Below are positions 1 to 8,319 of a stretch of DNA of 34,305 nucleotides, in pieces. Made by a program: the position numbers and the translations under genes. A model generated the notes under the pieces. That model was not told the origin of the DNA and made no database searches. It saw nothing but the letters and a program-made list of their open reading frames with translations. The number at the start of each line of letters is the position of its first letter. Position 1 is the stretch's first letter. Source of the DNA: Lachnospiraceae bacterium (GTDB lineage: Bacteria; Bacillota; Clostridia; Lachnospirales; Lachnospiraceae); NCBI GenBank assembly GCA_017550425.1, contig JAFZPG010000025.1:1-34305 (forward strand), in the 5' to 3' direction.

Positions 1-148
1 CGATACGGCGGCTCTCACCGCTGTCGGGCACCGTGAACAAATGCTCCTGCGTCGGGTTCTTCGATGCAGTGGCCAGCAGGCTTCGAAGCTTCGTGTCGGG
101 AGCGTTCTGGATCTCTTTTAATCCGATGGAACACAGATAATTCCGCAT
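1..148 (-). CDS. Hypothetical protein, N-terminal part (runs off window)
   Basis: This reading frame enters from the left edge and covers only the first 49 residues, beginning MRNYLCSIGLKEIQNAP. The start is the ATG at 148-146. It follows a strong purine-rich ribosome binding site (AAGGGGG) about 7 nt upstream. A consensus-like promoter lies further upstream on the same strand at 221-249. I see no signal peptide or membrane segment in the visible part, and I do not recognise the family. It is transcribed divergently from the large EAL-domain gene. The existence of the gene is fairly secure from start, RBS and promoter, but its function is unknown. Confidence 0.65.
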   Translation of the reverse strand, partial: MRNYLCSIGLKEIQNAPDTKLRSLLATASKNPTQEHLFTVPDSGESRRI

Positions 149-220
149 ACGTTCTACCCCCTTCGCCTGCTCATTTTATCCTCTGTCCGATGCGATATTC
201 ACCGCACTCACAGTGTCTAT

Positions 221-249
221 ATTGTAATATCTTTGGATAGGAATGTCAA
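221..249 (-). promoter_or_regulatory. Sigma-A-type promoter of the leftmost gene
   Basis: On the minus strand a perfect -35 TTGACA (249-244) is followed by a 17-nt spacer and a -10 TACAAT (226-221). It points at the ATG at 148, with a predicted leader of about 65 nt. Confidence 0.7.
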
Positions 250-295
250 GGAAAACAGCGCTCGGCAAATCCGTTGTAAACTCCACTGATTTCGG

Positions 296-324
296 TTGCA
301 TTTTCCCACAATTCATGGTATACT
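296..324 (+). promoter_or_regulatory. Sigma-A-type promoter of the EAL-domain gene
   Basis: A -35 TTGCAT (296-301), a 17-nt spacer and a -10 TATACT (319-324) point toward the EAL gene. Transcription would begin near 331, giving a leader of about 110 nt before the TTG start at 441. The 149-440 gap therefore holds two divergent promoters and little else. Confidence 0.65.
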
Positions 325-440
325 TACTGTAATATAGATAATTGCGCCCTGAAAGCACGAATGATATACGATTTAGGTGCGTGAAACCCGTAAAACGGCG
401 AGGGGATCAAAGCCGTTCCGGGGAAAAAGGAGGGATCCTT

Positions 441-3400
441 TTGGAGAAAGAACGACCCTTAGTGGGTATTATCGTAAATGAGGCGGACCAGACCTATCTC
501 TCGGGCGCTCTCTATTATATGCAGCAGGAATTTTTTAAAGCGAACATCGACGTGGCGATCTTTTCCAGCCTGATGACGATCGACGACCGAAAGTTCACGG
601 AAGCGGAAAATGAGATCTTTCACCTGATCAATTATGATCTCCTCGATGGGATCGTTTTATTTCCTGCGTCCTTTTATGACTTGAAGACGAAACAGGAAAT
701 CATTACCCAGATCCGCCTGAACTTTTCGAAACCCGTGATCTGCATCGACGAAGAGATCTCCGGGTTTGATTCGGATGCGATCGAAGATCCGTCCGGCGCC
801 GAACAGTTATTAGAGCATCTCGTGATGCGCCACAATGTGACCGACGCGGTCTTTGTGACGCTTGAGAATGTGCGCCCCGTCGCACAGAAATTGCAGGAGT
901 ATATCCTGTCCCTGTCCGAAGAGATCGGCTGCCCGATCGACAACGATAAGATCTTCAAGATCTCCGGCACGGACGCATCCTACGACACACTTCTGGATAA
1001 CTTGATCCAGAGCCATCTGCCGCAGGCGATCATGTGCTGTAACGATCTCGTGGCGGTCAATATCATCCGCAAGCTGGCGGATCGCGGCTACTGCGTACCG
1101 AACGACGTGATCGTTACGGGCTACTGCAAGAGCGAGCCGCGGATCGCGGATTATTTCAATCTTACAACGGTGCAGCGCAACCAGAAGCCGATGGCGGTCT
1201 ACGTTGCGCGTAAGCTCGTGGCGCAGATCCTGAAGGGCGACATGGTCACGATCGATTTCGAAGACACCTACTCTCTCATCCCTGGTTTCTCCTGCGGATG
1301 CCGCCCGCTGGATCTTCGCGGCGTTGCGGCCGGAGCCGTCGATTACCGCCCCGGCATCAGCATTAACCGCGATCACTTTGACTCTTACTACAATTTCATG
1401 TCTGAGATGCTGATGGAAGCAGATACCTTTGACAATTTCCTGCAGACCTTGCAGAGCTCGGCAAAATACCTGAACGACGTCAAAGGCTTCTGGCTGTGCC
1501 TGAACGACGGCGTTATGCGGGATCCGCATCCGGCGAAAGAATACACGGACAATATCTACGTTCCGTACGAATACATCGACGGGATCGGGGATATCAATCA
1601 TTTCCGCAGTTTCCCGAAAGAGCAGATGCTCGCCGAGATCTTTGAACCGCGCAATAAGCCGCAGGCATACATCTTTACTTCCCTGCATTTTTTGGGCCTG
1701 AATTACGGTTATACCGTCCTCTCCTACGGGGATACAGGCCATGTTTACAATGAACATTATGTCAAATGGCTGCGCAAGGCGACTTGCGCGCTGGAGAATC
1801 AGCGGAAGCACCTGATCTACACCGATACCATCATGGACACCCAGGTCCGTGATGCATTGACCGGTCTTTTAAACGTCCGAGGATACACACGTATCATGAC
1901 CGAGCGCGCCGGTAAGTTCGACGATCCGAATAAGATCCTGCGAGTCATTTCGATTGATGTCGAAAACCTCAAGGGGATCAATGAGACCTACGGACACGAA
2001 GAAGGCGACCGGATGCTGGAGCGTCTGGCTGCGATCCTGACCGTAAGCGCGGGGGACGGCGACCTTTGCGTACGCGTGACCGGCGACGAGTTTTTCATCG
2101 CCGGGATCCTGAATTCGGCGGACGATTTTGATGACGTACCGAAGAACCTCGAGTACCAGATCCAGACGTACAATTCTTCTCCGGAGCGTGAATACAGCAT
2201 CAACCTGCATATGGCGCGTGTAACTTCGCCGCTGACCGGCGCCGAAGTCATCGCCAACCTGCCGTACGAAGCCGAATACCAGCGTTCCATGCAGAAGCGC
2301 AACGATCTGAAGATGCATCGGAAACCGAAGGCAGACGCCGATATCTCTGAGGATGAGCAGGAAGAGCGCAACAACGTGATCCGCATCATCAACGAGAACC
2401 TGCTGTCTTATGTTTTTCAGCCCATCGTAGATGCACGGACCGGCGAGATCTATGCCTACGAGGCGCTGATGCGTTCCGGCAACAAATATAAACTGTCCCC
2501 GCTGACGATCTTAAATCATGCGGAGGACATTGGCCGATTAGGCGATATCGAGCGCCTGACTCTGTTCAATACGCTGGAATTGTTCAAAAAGCATCGAGAG
2601 CTGTTTGGTAAACGCAAGCTGTTCATTAACTGTATCCCTGCCTTTATCATGTCGGATGCGGATTTCGAGCAGCTCTACTCGCTGTACGGCGATATCATGG
2701 ATCAGGTGGTGCTCGAATTTACCGAGCAGACCGAGATGAGCCCGTCCCAGTTGGCGGTCCTCCTAAAGCGAAGCAAACGCGCCAACTATCAGATCGCCAT
2801 CGACGATTACGGCACCGGCTATTCCAATATCAGTTCACTCTTAAACTTCATGCCGAACTACGTGAAGGTAGACCGTACCCTGATCGCAAATATCAACACA
2901 GACCGCCGCAAGCGGCATTTTACCAAGAACATCATCGATTATGCGCATGATAATAATTTCCTCGTGCTGGCCGAAGGCGTCGAAAAACCGGAGGAACTGG
3001 AGACCGTCATTGCCATGGATTTCGACCTGATCCAGGGTTTCTACACCGCGGGTCCTTCGAAAGAGATCGTCCCAGAGATCCCGTTTGCGATCCGCGCGGA
3101 GATCTCGGAAGCAAACCGCGCCCGCGGCACGCATCGCGCGCAGAAGACATTCTTCACGCGTGAGGACATGGAGATGTCCATCGCGGCGCTCGAGTTTGAA
3201 AACTACACCGACATCGTGGTGACGAAGAAAAATTTCACCCTCATCGGAAATCGGGAAATGGACTCCTCGATCGCCATCCACATCATGGATAACAGTGAAT
3301 GCACCGTTCATCTGAAAGATCTTATGTTGCGCGAGGAAAACAGCGGGAACAGCATTTCCCTCGGAGTCAACAGCAAACTGATCCTGGATATCCAGGGCGA

Positions 3401-4169
3401 GGTCAGCATCCACGGCAGCATCAAGGTGCCGGAGCACTCGGAACTGACGATCGTGGGCGACGGCATTCTGAATATGGTTTCCGCGTCCGACCGGCCGTAC
3501 ATGATCGGCCATGATCTTTCGCATTCCCATGGCAAGATCAACCTGATGCTGAATAACACCATGCGGCTCCATATGGACAGCGCGAACAGCGTCGTGATCG
3601 GCGCAGGCTCGAATATTGATGGCAATCCAATCACGATCCGAACGAAAGAACTGATCATCGAGCAGACCGGACGTGAGGCTTTGGGCATCGGGTGTCACGA
3701 CTCCAAATCCATCGTTCATATCGAGAATACAAAAGTCTCCTACGACTCCCGCTGCTCGCTCAGCGCTTTCATCGGCGGCCGCGGCGTCGAGGTGAACCTC
3801 AAAAACACCGAAGTCGACATCGTTTCCTTCGGTGACCGTGTCTGCGGCATCACGACCTACGCTTCCGCAGGCAGCAGCGTGACGGTCTACTCCACGAAGA
3901 TCAAAACGCTGTTCCGAAGCAAAGAAGTCTACGTCATCGGCGGTCCGGATTCGATCATGGATACCGCCATGATCGACAGTTCGCTGGATATCAGCGCCGA
4001 AGGCGCGCATGTGGTTTGCTTCGGCAGCAACAACAAAAACGGTTCGGTTTCGTTCTACCGCTGCGAAGGCCACGTCGATATCCGTTCGGGCAATGGAGCG
4101 CTCTTCGGCGTTCCCGAAGACAAAGTCGAGCAGGAAGTCAGCGACATCGTATTTGAAAGCACCATATAA
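441..4169 (+). CDS. Periplasmic-binding-like / degenerate GGDEF / EAL / beta-helix-like fusion protein, probable c-di-GMP phosphodiesterase
   Basis: The protein is 1242 aa. The TTG start at 441 is chosen because GGAGG lies 7 nt upstream; an in-frame TTG at 342 has no ribosome binding site. Residues 5-290 resemble the sugar-binding part of LacI-type regulators (PLVGIIVNEAD at the start) but no HTH precedes them. Residues 290-460 form an unassigned linker or GAF-like region. A GGDEF domain starts near 471 (DALTGLLN), with TGDEF at 547-551 instead of GGDEF. The EAL domain (about 640-880) keeps E674-A-L, LEFTE, DDYGTGYSN, VKVDR, AEGVE and QGF, so c-di-GMP hydrolysis is plausible. From about 900 to the end the chain is rich in short beta-strand and Gly/Asn turns, like a right-handed beta-helix or carbohydrate-binding fold. 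No signal peptide or membrane helix is evident, so it probably acts in the cytoplasm. The role of the C-terminal part is unknown. Confidence 0.9.
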   Translation: MEKERPLVGIIVNEADQTYLSGALYYMQQEFFKANIDVAIFSSLMTIDDRKFTEAENEIFHLINYDLLDGIVLFPASFYDLKTKQEIITQIRLNFSKPVICIDEEISGFDSDAIEDPSGAEQLLEHLVMRHNVTDAVFVTLENVRPVAQKLQEYILSLSEEIGCPIDNDKIFKISGTDASYDTLLDNLIQSHLPQAIMCCNDLVAVNIIRKLADRGYCVPNDVIVTGYCKSEPRIADYFNLTTVQRNQKPMAVYVARKLVAQILKGDMVTIDFEDTYSLIPGFSCGCRPLDLRGVAAGAVDYRPGISINRDHFDSYYNFMSEMLMEADTFDNFLQTLQSSAKYLNDVKGFWLCLNDGVMRDPHPAKEYTDNIYVPYEYIDGIGDINHFRSFPKEQMLAEIFEPRNKPQAYIFTSLHFLGLNYGYTVLSYGDTGHVYNEHYVKWLRKATCALENQRKHLIYTDTIMDTQVRDALTGLLNVRGYTRIMTERAGKFDDPNKILRVISIDVENLKGINETYGHEEGDRMLERLAAILTVSAGDGDLCVRVTGDEFFIAGILNSADDFDDVPKNLEYQIQTYNSSPEREYSINLHMARVTSPLTGAEVIANLPYEAEYQRSMQKRNDLKMHRKPKADADISEDEQEERNNVIRIINENLLSYVFQPIVDARTGEIYAYEALMRSGNKYKLSPLTILNHAEDIGRLGDIERLTLFNTLELFKKHRELFGKRKLFINCIPAFIMSDADFEQLYSLYGDIMDQVVLEFTEQTEMSPSQLAVLLKRSKRANYQIAIDDYGTGYSNISSLLNFMPNYVKVDRTLIANINTDRRKRHFTKNIIDYAHDNNFLVLAEGVEKPEELETVIAMDFDLIQGFYTAGPSKEIVPEIPFAIRAEISEANRARGTHRAQKTFFTREDMEMSIAALEFENYTDIVVTKKNFTLIGNREMDSSIAIHIMDNSECTVHLKDLMLREENSGNSISLGVNSKLILDIQGEVSIHGSIKVPEHSELTIVGDGILNMVSASDRPYMIGHDLSHSHGKINLMLNNTMRLHMDSANSVVIGAGSNIDGNPITIRTKELIIEQTGREALGIGCHDSKSIVHIENTKVSYDSRCSLSAFIGGRGVEVNLKNTEVDIVSFGDRVCGITTYASAGSSVTVYSTKIKTLFRSKEVYVIGGPDSIMDTAMIDSSLDISAEGAHVVCFGSNNKNGSVSFYRCEGHVDIRSGNGALFGVPEDKVEQEVSDIVFESTI

Positions 4170-4179
4170 ATGTGACAGT

Positions 4180-4248
4180 GTGACAGTGGGGACGGTTCTA
4201 TTTGTCACATCCGGCGGATGTGACAAATAGAACCGTCCCCACTGTCAC
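4180..4248. repeat. Perfect 69-bp palindrome, REP-like element between convergent genes
   Basis: The sequence from 4180 to 4248 is a perfect odd palindrome centred on 4214. Each arm carries a GTGACA...GGGGACGGTTCT...TTTGTCAC core. An extra TGTGACAG copy precedes it at 4171-4178. The element begins just after the EAL gene stop and ends one base before the stop of the TraX-like gene, so it could end transcription from both sides. From memory, GGGGACGGTTCT-type palindromes recur in many Firmicutes genomes and are linked to REP-associated Y1 transposases; that link is recollection, not shown here. Confidence 0.8.
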
Positions 4249-4249
4249 G

Positions 4250-5311
4250 TTATTTCAACAATTGTTGCAAGCCAAACAGCAAAAGCAAGTGCGCCGGATA
4301 GAATACATAGAAAAACCATTTCCAGTTGCGGCCGCGCTTCTCGCTGTAGAATTCGGTCAGGGGATAGCCGGCCGGAACGATCAGTTCCGTGTACGCGCCG
4401 CCCGCTATGGCCAGGATCAGTCCGCTCCGGACCATATTCATGCCCGGATGCGCCTCGCCATGTGCGAAATAGATAAACACGATAGCTACGACGCCGGATA
4501 TTTTATAGTCGGGCCGGATGGCAACTGCTACCAATGCGCCGACGATTATGAAGCCCAGCATCGGCAGGAAGAATTTGCTGATCTCACCGAAAGTCCTCGG
4601 TGGTTTTTTATTTTTCACCCAAGGCTGCATCCACCATTCGATGGCCCAGATCACCAGAAAACCGAGTAGCAATGTGAAAAATACATTCTGCTGCTTCCAA
4701 TTGAGCAGGCGGTCGGTGACCTTCATGTCGCGGCTTGATAGAGCCAGATCAAAAGGTACCTCGGACAGGATGGCAAAAACGGCTAGGCGGATCGCATAGT
4801 TCAGGCGCGACCTCGTATGGAAGAACCCTTCCACCAGCACGAAGCAAAAGAGCGGGAAGGCAAAACGGCCGATCAGACGAAGGGCGAAATAGAACGTGTA
4901 CAACGGATCGGAAAACGAATTCTCGCTCCATGTATCCGCCAGAAACGCGATCGCCGCATGGTCGATGAGCATGGTCACGACTGCGATCATCTTCAGGGTG
5001 AAGCCGTCAAAGATGGCTCGGCGCTGCGTCATTTTCTGCGCTGATGTATCCCTGCCTGCCTTCTTTGTCGTTTCCGGGACCGCCTCTTTATGGGGCTCTC
5101 CCTTTTCTCTGCCCCGGGCCACGGCGCCGGTGTGTCCCCTTTCTTTTTTCTTATCGGAGAATATCTTTACCGTGGCAAACGTGGCGGGCAACGCCTCGTC
5201 GTCCTCTTCTGCACTCTCCTTTTCGATCTCTTCTATATTCTCATTCGTTTCCATCGGCTTTGTCGGGCGTTCCGACCTCTCCTCCGGCTGCATGTTTTCG
5301 TTCTCTTTCAC
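4250..5311 (-). CDS. TraX-family integral membrane protein
   Basis: The product is 353 aa. The GTG start at 5311 has AAAGGAG 9 nt upstream. It lies inside the end of the exonuclease gene (71-nt overlap), which suggests translational coupling. Residues 1-95 are a charged, low-complexity cytoplasmic-looking extension rich in Glu, Lys and Thr. The remainder is polytopic and matches the TraX family (acetyltransferase-like membrane proteins named after F-pilin acetylation): GFTLKMIAVVTMLIDHAA, GRFAFPLFCFVLVEGF, SEVPFDLA, QNVFFTLL and a C-terminal FYVFYPAHLLLLF. The substrate in Firmicutes is unknown. The long N-terminal extension is unusual for the family. The gene ends beside the 69-bp palindrome. 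Confidence 0.85.
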   Translation of the reverse strand: MKENENMQPEERSERPTKPMETNENIEEIEKESAEEDDEALPATFATVKIFSDKKKERGHTGAVARGREKGEPHKEAVPETTKKAGRDTSAQKMTQRRAIFDGFTLKMIAVVTMLIDHAAIAFLADTWSENSFSDPLYTFYFALRLIGRFAFPLFCFVLVEGFFHTRSRLNYAIRLAVFAILSEVPFDLALSSRDMKVTDRLLNWKQQNVFFTLLLGFLVIWAIEWWMQPWVKNKKPPRTFGEISKFFLPMLGFIIVGALVAVAIRPDYKISGVVAIVFIYFAHGEAHPGMNMVRSGLILAIAGGAYTELIVPAGYPLTEFYSEKRGRNWKWFFYVFYPAHLLLLFGLQQLLK

Positions 5312-6236
5312 TCTTTTCGACTCCTTTAAGGAATTCTTTGTACTTCTTGCGGACTTTCTCTGCCCGTTCTTTATTGGCCGGTTTTACGGTCTTTGCGGCA
5401 AAAACGCCGACCGGCAGCGACTTCCAACGCAGTTTCGCCTGCATTTTCCCATGGGTGAGGCAATCGGCCAGTGTCAGATAGTACCGCGAACTCACCGCGA
5501 ACCAGGGCACCAGCATGTCGCAGTAGTCGCCGCAACGGCTGCATCGCACGCGGCAGATCTCATCCTCCGCCATGGCGGCCGCTTTTGTATCATAGACCCC
5601 GGTGACCATCTTCGTGTACGTCCCGAAGTCAAAATTCCAAAATTCTCCCTCTGCGGGCAATGCATAATAGTCGACCGACAGATATGCGCCGACACGTTTC
5701 AGATCGAGTTTCTGCCACACACAGGCTGTGTAATACGCATCCTGCAACGCCCGGTGGAAATCGTCTGCATGAGGAAGTGAAAGCTGCTCCACGGCGGTCT
5801 CCAGCGACAGCCGCTCCTTCCCGTCTCCGAATTGCAGGCTATACAGTTTCTGCACGTCATAATACGTCAACGGCGAATGAAACTCATATTCCAGGCCATA
5901 GTAGTCCATGTTCGAACGAAGGACCGTCAGGTCCCCGCTCCCCCACGTACAAAAAACCGGATCCTCGCCGCACCACTCCAGAAAATCCGCGCAGGCCGAG
6001 GAAAACTCCGGCGCGCACTTCAGCTGTGCATTGTCCAGTTTTGTTACCTTTTTTATGATCGGATTGACCGATGGATATGCGGACGGCCGCACCAGTTCCG
6101 AAAAACGCGAAACGATACGGCCGTTTTTGTCTAATTTGACCGCACCGATTTCGATGATCTCAAACGGAAGCTCAGGCAGGCTTAACGCAGGAGAGGGACT
6201 TTGATTCCACTCCAAGTCAAATACGATGTAATGCAT
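5241..6236 (-). CDS. DEDDh-family 3'-5' exonuclease with C-terminal cysteine cluster
   Basis: The protein is 331 aa, with an ATG start preceded by AAAGG at about 9 nt. The N-terminal 185 residues carry the exonuclease motifs: DLEW (D7, E9), a central Asp in WGSGDLTVLRSNM, and HRALQD in the HxAxxD form, so this is the DEDDh subclass of RNase T/epsilon-type nucleases. After the fold comes a cysteine cluster (CRVRCSRCGDYC), which could bind zinc, then a Lys/Glu-rich tail. The substrate (RNA or DNA) cannot be told from sequence. It lies 66 nt downstream of the sugar-phosphotransferase gene. The gap holds a small perfect hairpin (6253-6269) without a U-tract, so cotranscription is possible. The downstream TraX-like gene overlaps its 3' end. 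Confidence 0.85.
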   Translation of the reverse strand: MHYIVFDLEWNQSPSPALSLPELPFEIIEIGAVKLDKNGRIVSRFSELVRPSAYPSVNPIIKKVTKLDNAQLKCAPEFSSACADFLEWCGEDPVFCTWGSGDLTVLRSNMDYYGLEYEFHSPLTYYDVQKLYSLQFGDGKERLSLETAVEQLSLPHADDFHRALQDAYYTACVWQKLDLKRVGAYLSVDYYALPAEGEFWNFDFGTYTKMVTGVYDTKAAAMAEDEICRVRCSRCGDYCDMLVPWFAVSSRYYLTLADCLTHGKMQAKLRWKSLPVGVFAAKTVKPANKERAEKVRKKYKEFLKGVEKSERERKHAAGGEVGTPDKADGNE

Positions 6237-6302
6237 CTTTTTTTGCCTTTCGGGTCTGTCTTACAGACCTTCCCAATCATTCAGAATTTCAAACGTGCGG
6301 AT

Positions 6303-7730
6303 CTATCGAGACCCTCTCTTTGTAAATACAACGAGAATGGTTTTTAATATGATCTTGATGTCCAGTGCCAGCGACCAGTTGTCGATGTACTGGAGGTCGA
6401 GTTTAACGACTTCTTCGAAGTCCGAGATGTCGCTGCGGCCGCTGACCTGCCACAGGCCGGAAAGGCCGGGCTTCAGCGCCAGACGGCGTTTGTGATACGG
6501 CGAATACTCTTTAAACTCTTCAATGGTCGGCGGGCGAGTTCCGACGAGACTCATATCGCCCTTTAATACATTCCAGAACTGCGGCAGTTCATCGATGCTC
6601 GTCGCGCGGATGAACCGTCCGACCTTCGTGATACGAGGATCGTTCGTCATCTTAAACATAGCGCCCTTCATCTCGTTCTGCGCCATCAGTTCCTTCTTGC
6701 GTTCCTCCGCATCCACATACATGGAGCGGAATTTGTAGATCGTAAAGTAACGTCCGTTCTTTCCTACTCTCTTCTGTTTGAAGAACAGCGGTCCGGGGGA
6801 CTCAAGCTTCAGCGGAATAAAGAGGATGATGGTGGCGAGGATCAGGAAGATCATGCCGACCAATGCGCCCATGATGTCCATGATACGTTTTGTCAAAAGC
6901 TGGCCCCAGCTGAAGAACCTCTCGGAAAATGTTACGACCGGATAACCGGCAAAATTCGTAACGCGGTGACTTGTACTTTCATAGTTCTCCAACATCTGGA
7001 TGTAGAGGTGGACCAAAATACCCATCTCTTCAAACTTCTGAACATACTTACGCATCGAAGCGCCGGTGTCATATGCCACGAAAATGAATACCTCATCCAC
7101 GATCTGGCGGCTGGCCACCTCAAACATGTTATTGAAGTTTCCGAGGATCGGAACACCCTGATAATGCTTTCCGATCTCTTCGTCGTTTTCATCCACTACG
7201 ATGAGTCCGGCGATACGCTGGTTCCATGCACAGTAGCGTTCCGTATGCGGAACGACTTCGGCCAGGCGATCCCGCGTCGTGACCAAAAGTACCTGACTGA
7301 TGGATTTCGACCGGTTTCTTCTCCGGGACAGATGGAACCGCAACAACATATGGACCAGGCATGTCAGGATAACGCTGAAGATCATCGTTACGGCCAACGT
7401 GCCTCGGCTGATAATATCGCTCGAATTAAAAGCAAAGATGATGAGAGTATCGATCAGAAGTGTAATGAAGTTGTGCCGAACGATCGTATAAAACTCGTCA
7501 AACAAGCCTTTTCGGATCACCGCGCCGTCACTGCCCGAGAATAACTTCGTGATCCAGAACGCAAGAAACAGCAGCAAAAACTGCTGCCGAAAATGTTCGT
7601 CCATCGAAAGTGTCTTCTTCAAAAAAATCGTGTGCCAAAGAGATGACGCACAGTAGAAGGCAATGAAGAGCAGGATAGAATCCAAAACCGCTATGGCGAA
7701 CTCATATCCCCTGTTCTGCTTTTGCACCAT
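6303..7730 (-). CDS. Exopolysaccharide polyprenyl-phosphate sugar phosphotransferase (WcaJ/CpsE type)
   Basis: The product is 475 aa; the ATG at 7730 has AAAGGGAG about 8 nt upstream. The N-terminal third has several hydrophobic helices. A middle Rossmann-like CoA-binding-type region (about 140-240) follows, then one helix near 280 and the bacterial sugar-transferase domain to the end. That domain shows ESPGPLFFKQKRVGKNG, YKFRSMYVDAEER, the catalytic Asp-Glu pair in SIDELPQFWNVLKGDMSLVG, and LKPGLSGLWQVSGRS. Members move a sugar-1-phosphate from a nucleotide sugar to undecaprenyl phosphate to start exopolysaccharide or capsule repeat units. No other polysaccharide genes lie in the window, so this is an isolated copy. 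The sugar specificity is unknown. Confidence 0.92.
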   Translation of the reverse strand: MVQKQNRGYEFAIAVLDSILLFIAFYCASSLWHTIFLKKTLSMDEHFRQQFLLLFLAFWITKLFSGSDGAVIRKGLFDEFYTIVRHNFITLLIDTLIIFAFNSSDIISRGTLAVTMIFSVILTCLVHMLLRFHLSRRRNRSKSISQVLLVTTRDRLAEVVPHTERYCAWNQRIAGLIVVDENDEEIGKHYQGVPILGNFNNMFEVASRQIVDEVFIFVAYDTGASMRKYVQKFEEMGILVHLYIQMLENYESTSHRVTNFAGYPVVTFSERFFSWGQLLTKRIMDIMGALVGMIFLILATIILFIPLKLESPGPLFFKQKRVGKNGRYFTIYKFRSMYVDAEERKKELMAQNEMKGAMFKMTNDPRITKVGRFIRATSIDELPQFWNVLKGDMSLVGTRPPTIEEFKEYSPYHKRRLALKPGLSGLWQVSGRSDISDFEEVVKLDLQYIDNWSLALDIKIILKTILVVFTKRGSR

Positions 7731-7795
7731 GGCAGATACTCCCTTTAGAATACTGTAGCTACTTCGATCTGAAATAGGAACTTCAGATTTTTATC

Positions 7796-7824
7796 AGTAT
7801 ACCACATAATGTGTATTTTTTCAA
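7796..7824 (-). promoter_or_regulatory. Promoter of the sugar phosphotransferase gene
   Basis: On the minus strand a -35 TTGAAA (7824-7819), a 17-nt spacer and a -10 TATACT (7801-7796) with an upstream TGG (extended -10) precede the ATG at 7730. Confidence 0.75.
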
Positions 7825-7902
7825 TAGGCCTCGTCCGTTTCCCGCGTTTCCTAAACATTTTCGGCCAATGTCTCCCACTCCGAAAGAATTTTAAAAAAAT
7901 GC

Positions 7903-7931
7903 TTGCATTTTCCGTCGTTCTCTGTTACAAT
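7903..7931 (+). promoter_or_regulatory. Promoter of the T-box-leuA transcript
   Basis: A -35 TTGCAT (7903-7908), a 17-nt spacer and a -10 TACAAT (7926-7931) place the transcript start near 7938, just before the T-box leader. Confidence 0.75.
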
Positions 7932-7937
7932 GACTTC

Positions 7938-8214
7938 TACGAAAAGCAATGAAAAGGACCAGTACGTTCTGAGCATGTTTCAGAGAGCCGTCGGTTGGTG
8001 TGAGACGGTACCTGCGCTTTACGGAACTCCCCTTGGAGCTGCCGTCTGAACTGACAGTAGGATGGGCCGGGCCTCCCCCGTTATAAGGAAATCGCGTCAA
8101 GTTTACGCTTCGCGCGAACGAGAGCATGTGACCGTGTTCACATGAATTAGAGTGGTACCGCGTAAGATTCGTCTTTCGTCTCTAAGTAACTAGGAGATGG
8201 AGGATGTTTTTTTT
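7938..8214 (+). promoter_or_regulatory. T-box leader (tRNA-Leu sensing) with terminator
   Basis: The leader shows the standard T-box parts. AGAGAGCC and CGGTTGGTG mark stem I near 7982-8000. A likely specifier CTC (Leu) sits in GGAACTCC at 8027-8029, and the T-box sequence AGAGTGGTACCGCG is at 8149-8162. In the T-box bulge TGGT (8153-8156) would pair with the tRNA 3' NCCA end; the final T fits discriminator A, as in tRNA-Leu. A competing terminator follows: stem 8170-8183 with 8193-8206, then eight T residues at 8207-8214. Uncharged tRNA-Leu should favour the antiterminator and switch on leuA. The downstream gene agrees with the leucine codon. Exact stem I boundaries are approximate. Confidence 0.92.
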
Positions 8215-8280
8215 ATGATCCAAAGGACGAAAAGTCCTGATGTTCGAGAGTGCGAAGCACGAAGAAATCCGTAGGATCAT
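8215..8280 (+). other. Structured element between T-box terminator and leuA
   Basis: Immediately after the terminator T-run, ATGATCC (8215-8221) can pair with GGATCAT (8274-8280). Between them lie a perfect hairpin AGGAC-GAAAA-GTCCT and a second hairpin GTGC-GAA-GCAC flanked by TTC/GAA. This gives a possible three-way junction just before the leuA ribosome binding site. A 19-codon reading frame (8215-8274) also starts at the first ATG, with GGAGG 11 nt upstream, but it has no leucine codons. No known RNA family is recognised. Confidence 0.45.
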
Positions 8281-8319
8281 AAATTGATCGTCTTCCCCAC
8301 AGAGAGATTGGAGGTTTCT

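Noticed and set aside
176-358. 60-codon minus-strand frame between the two divergent promoters
   Set aside because: It overlaps both promoters, has no ribosome binding site, and would be transcribed from inside the opposite gene's leader.
2841-4226. 461-codon open frame on the minus strand opposite the EAL gene
   Set aside because: It is fully antisense to a gene with clear conserved motifs, has Asp/Val/His-biased composition typical of a shadow frame, and shows no ribosome binding site or family motif.
8215-8283. Hammerhead-ribozyme-like core (CTGATG ... GAAA) in the leuA leader
   Set aside because: The position after CTGATG is T rather than the required A, and no acceptable cleavage triplet and stem I pairing can be drawn.
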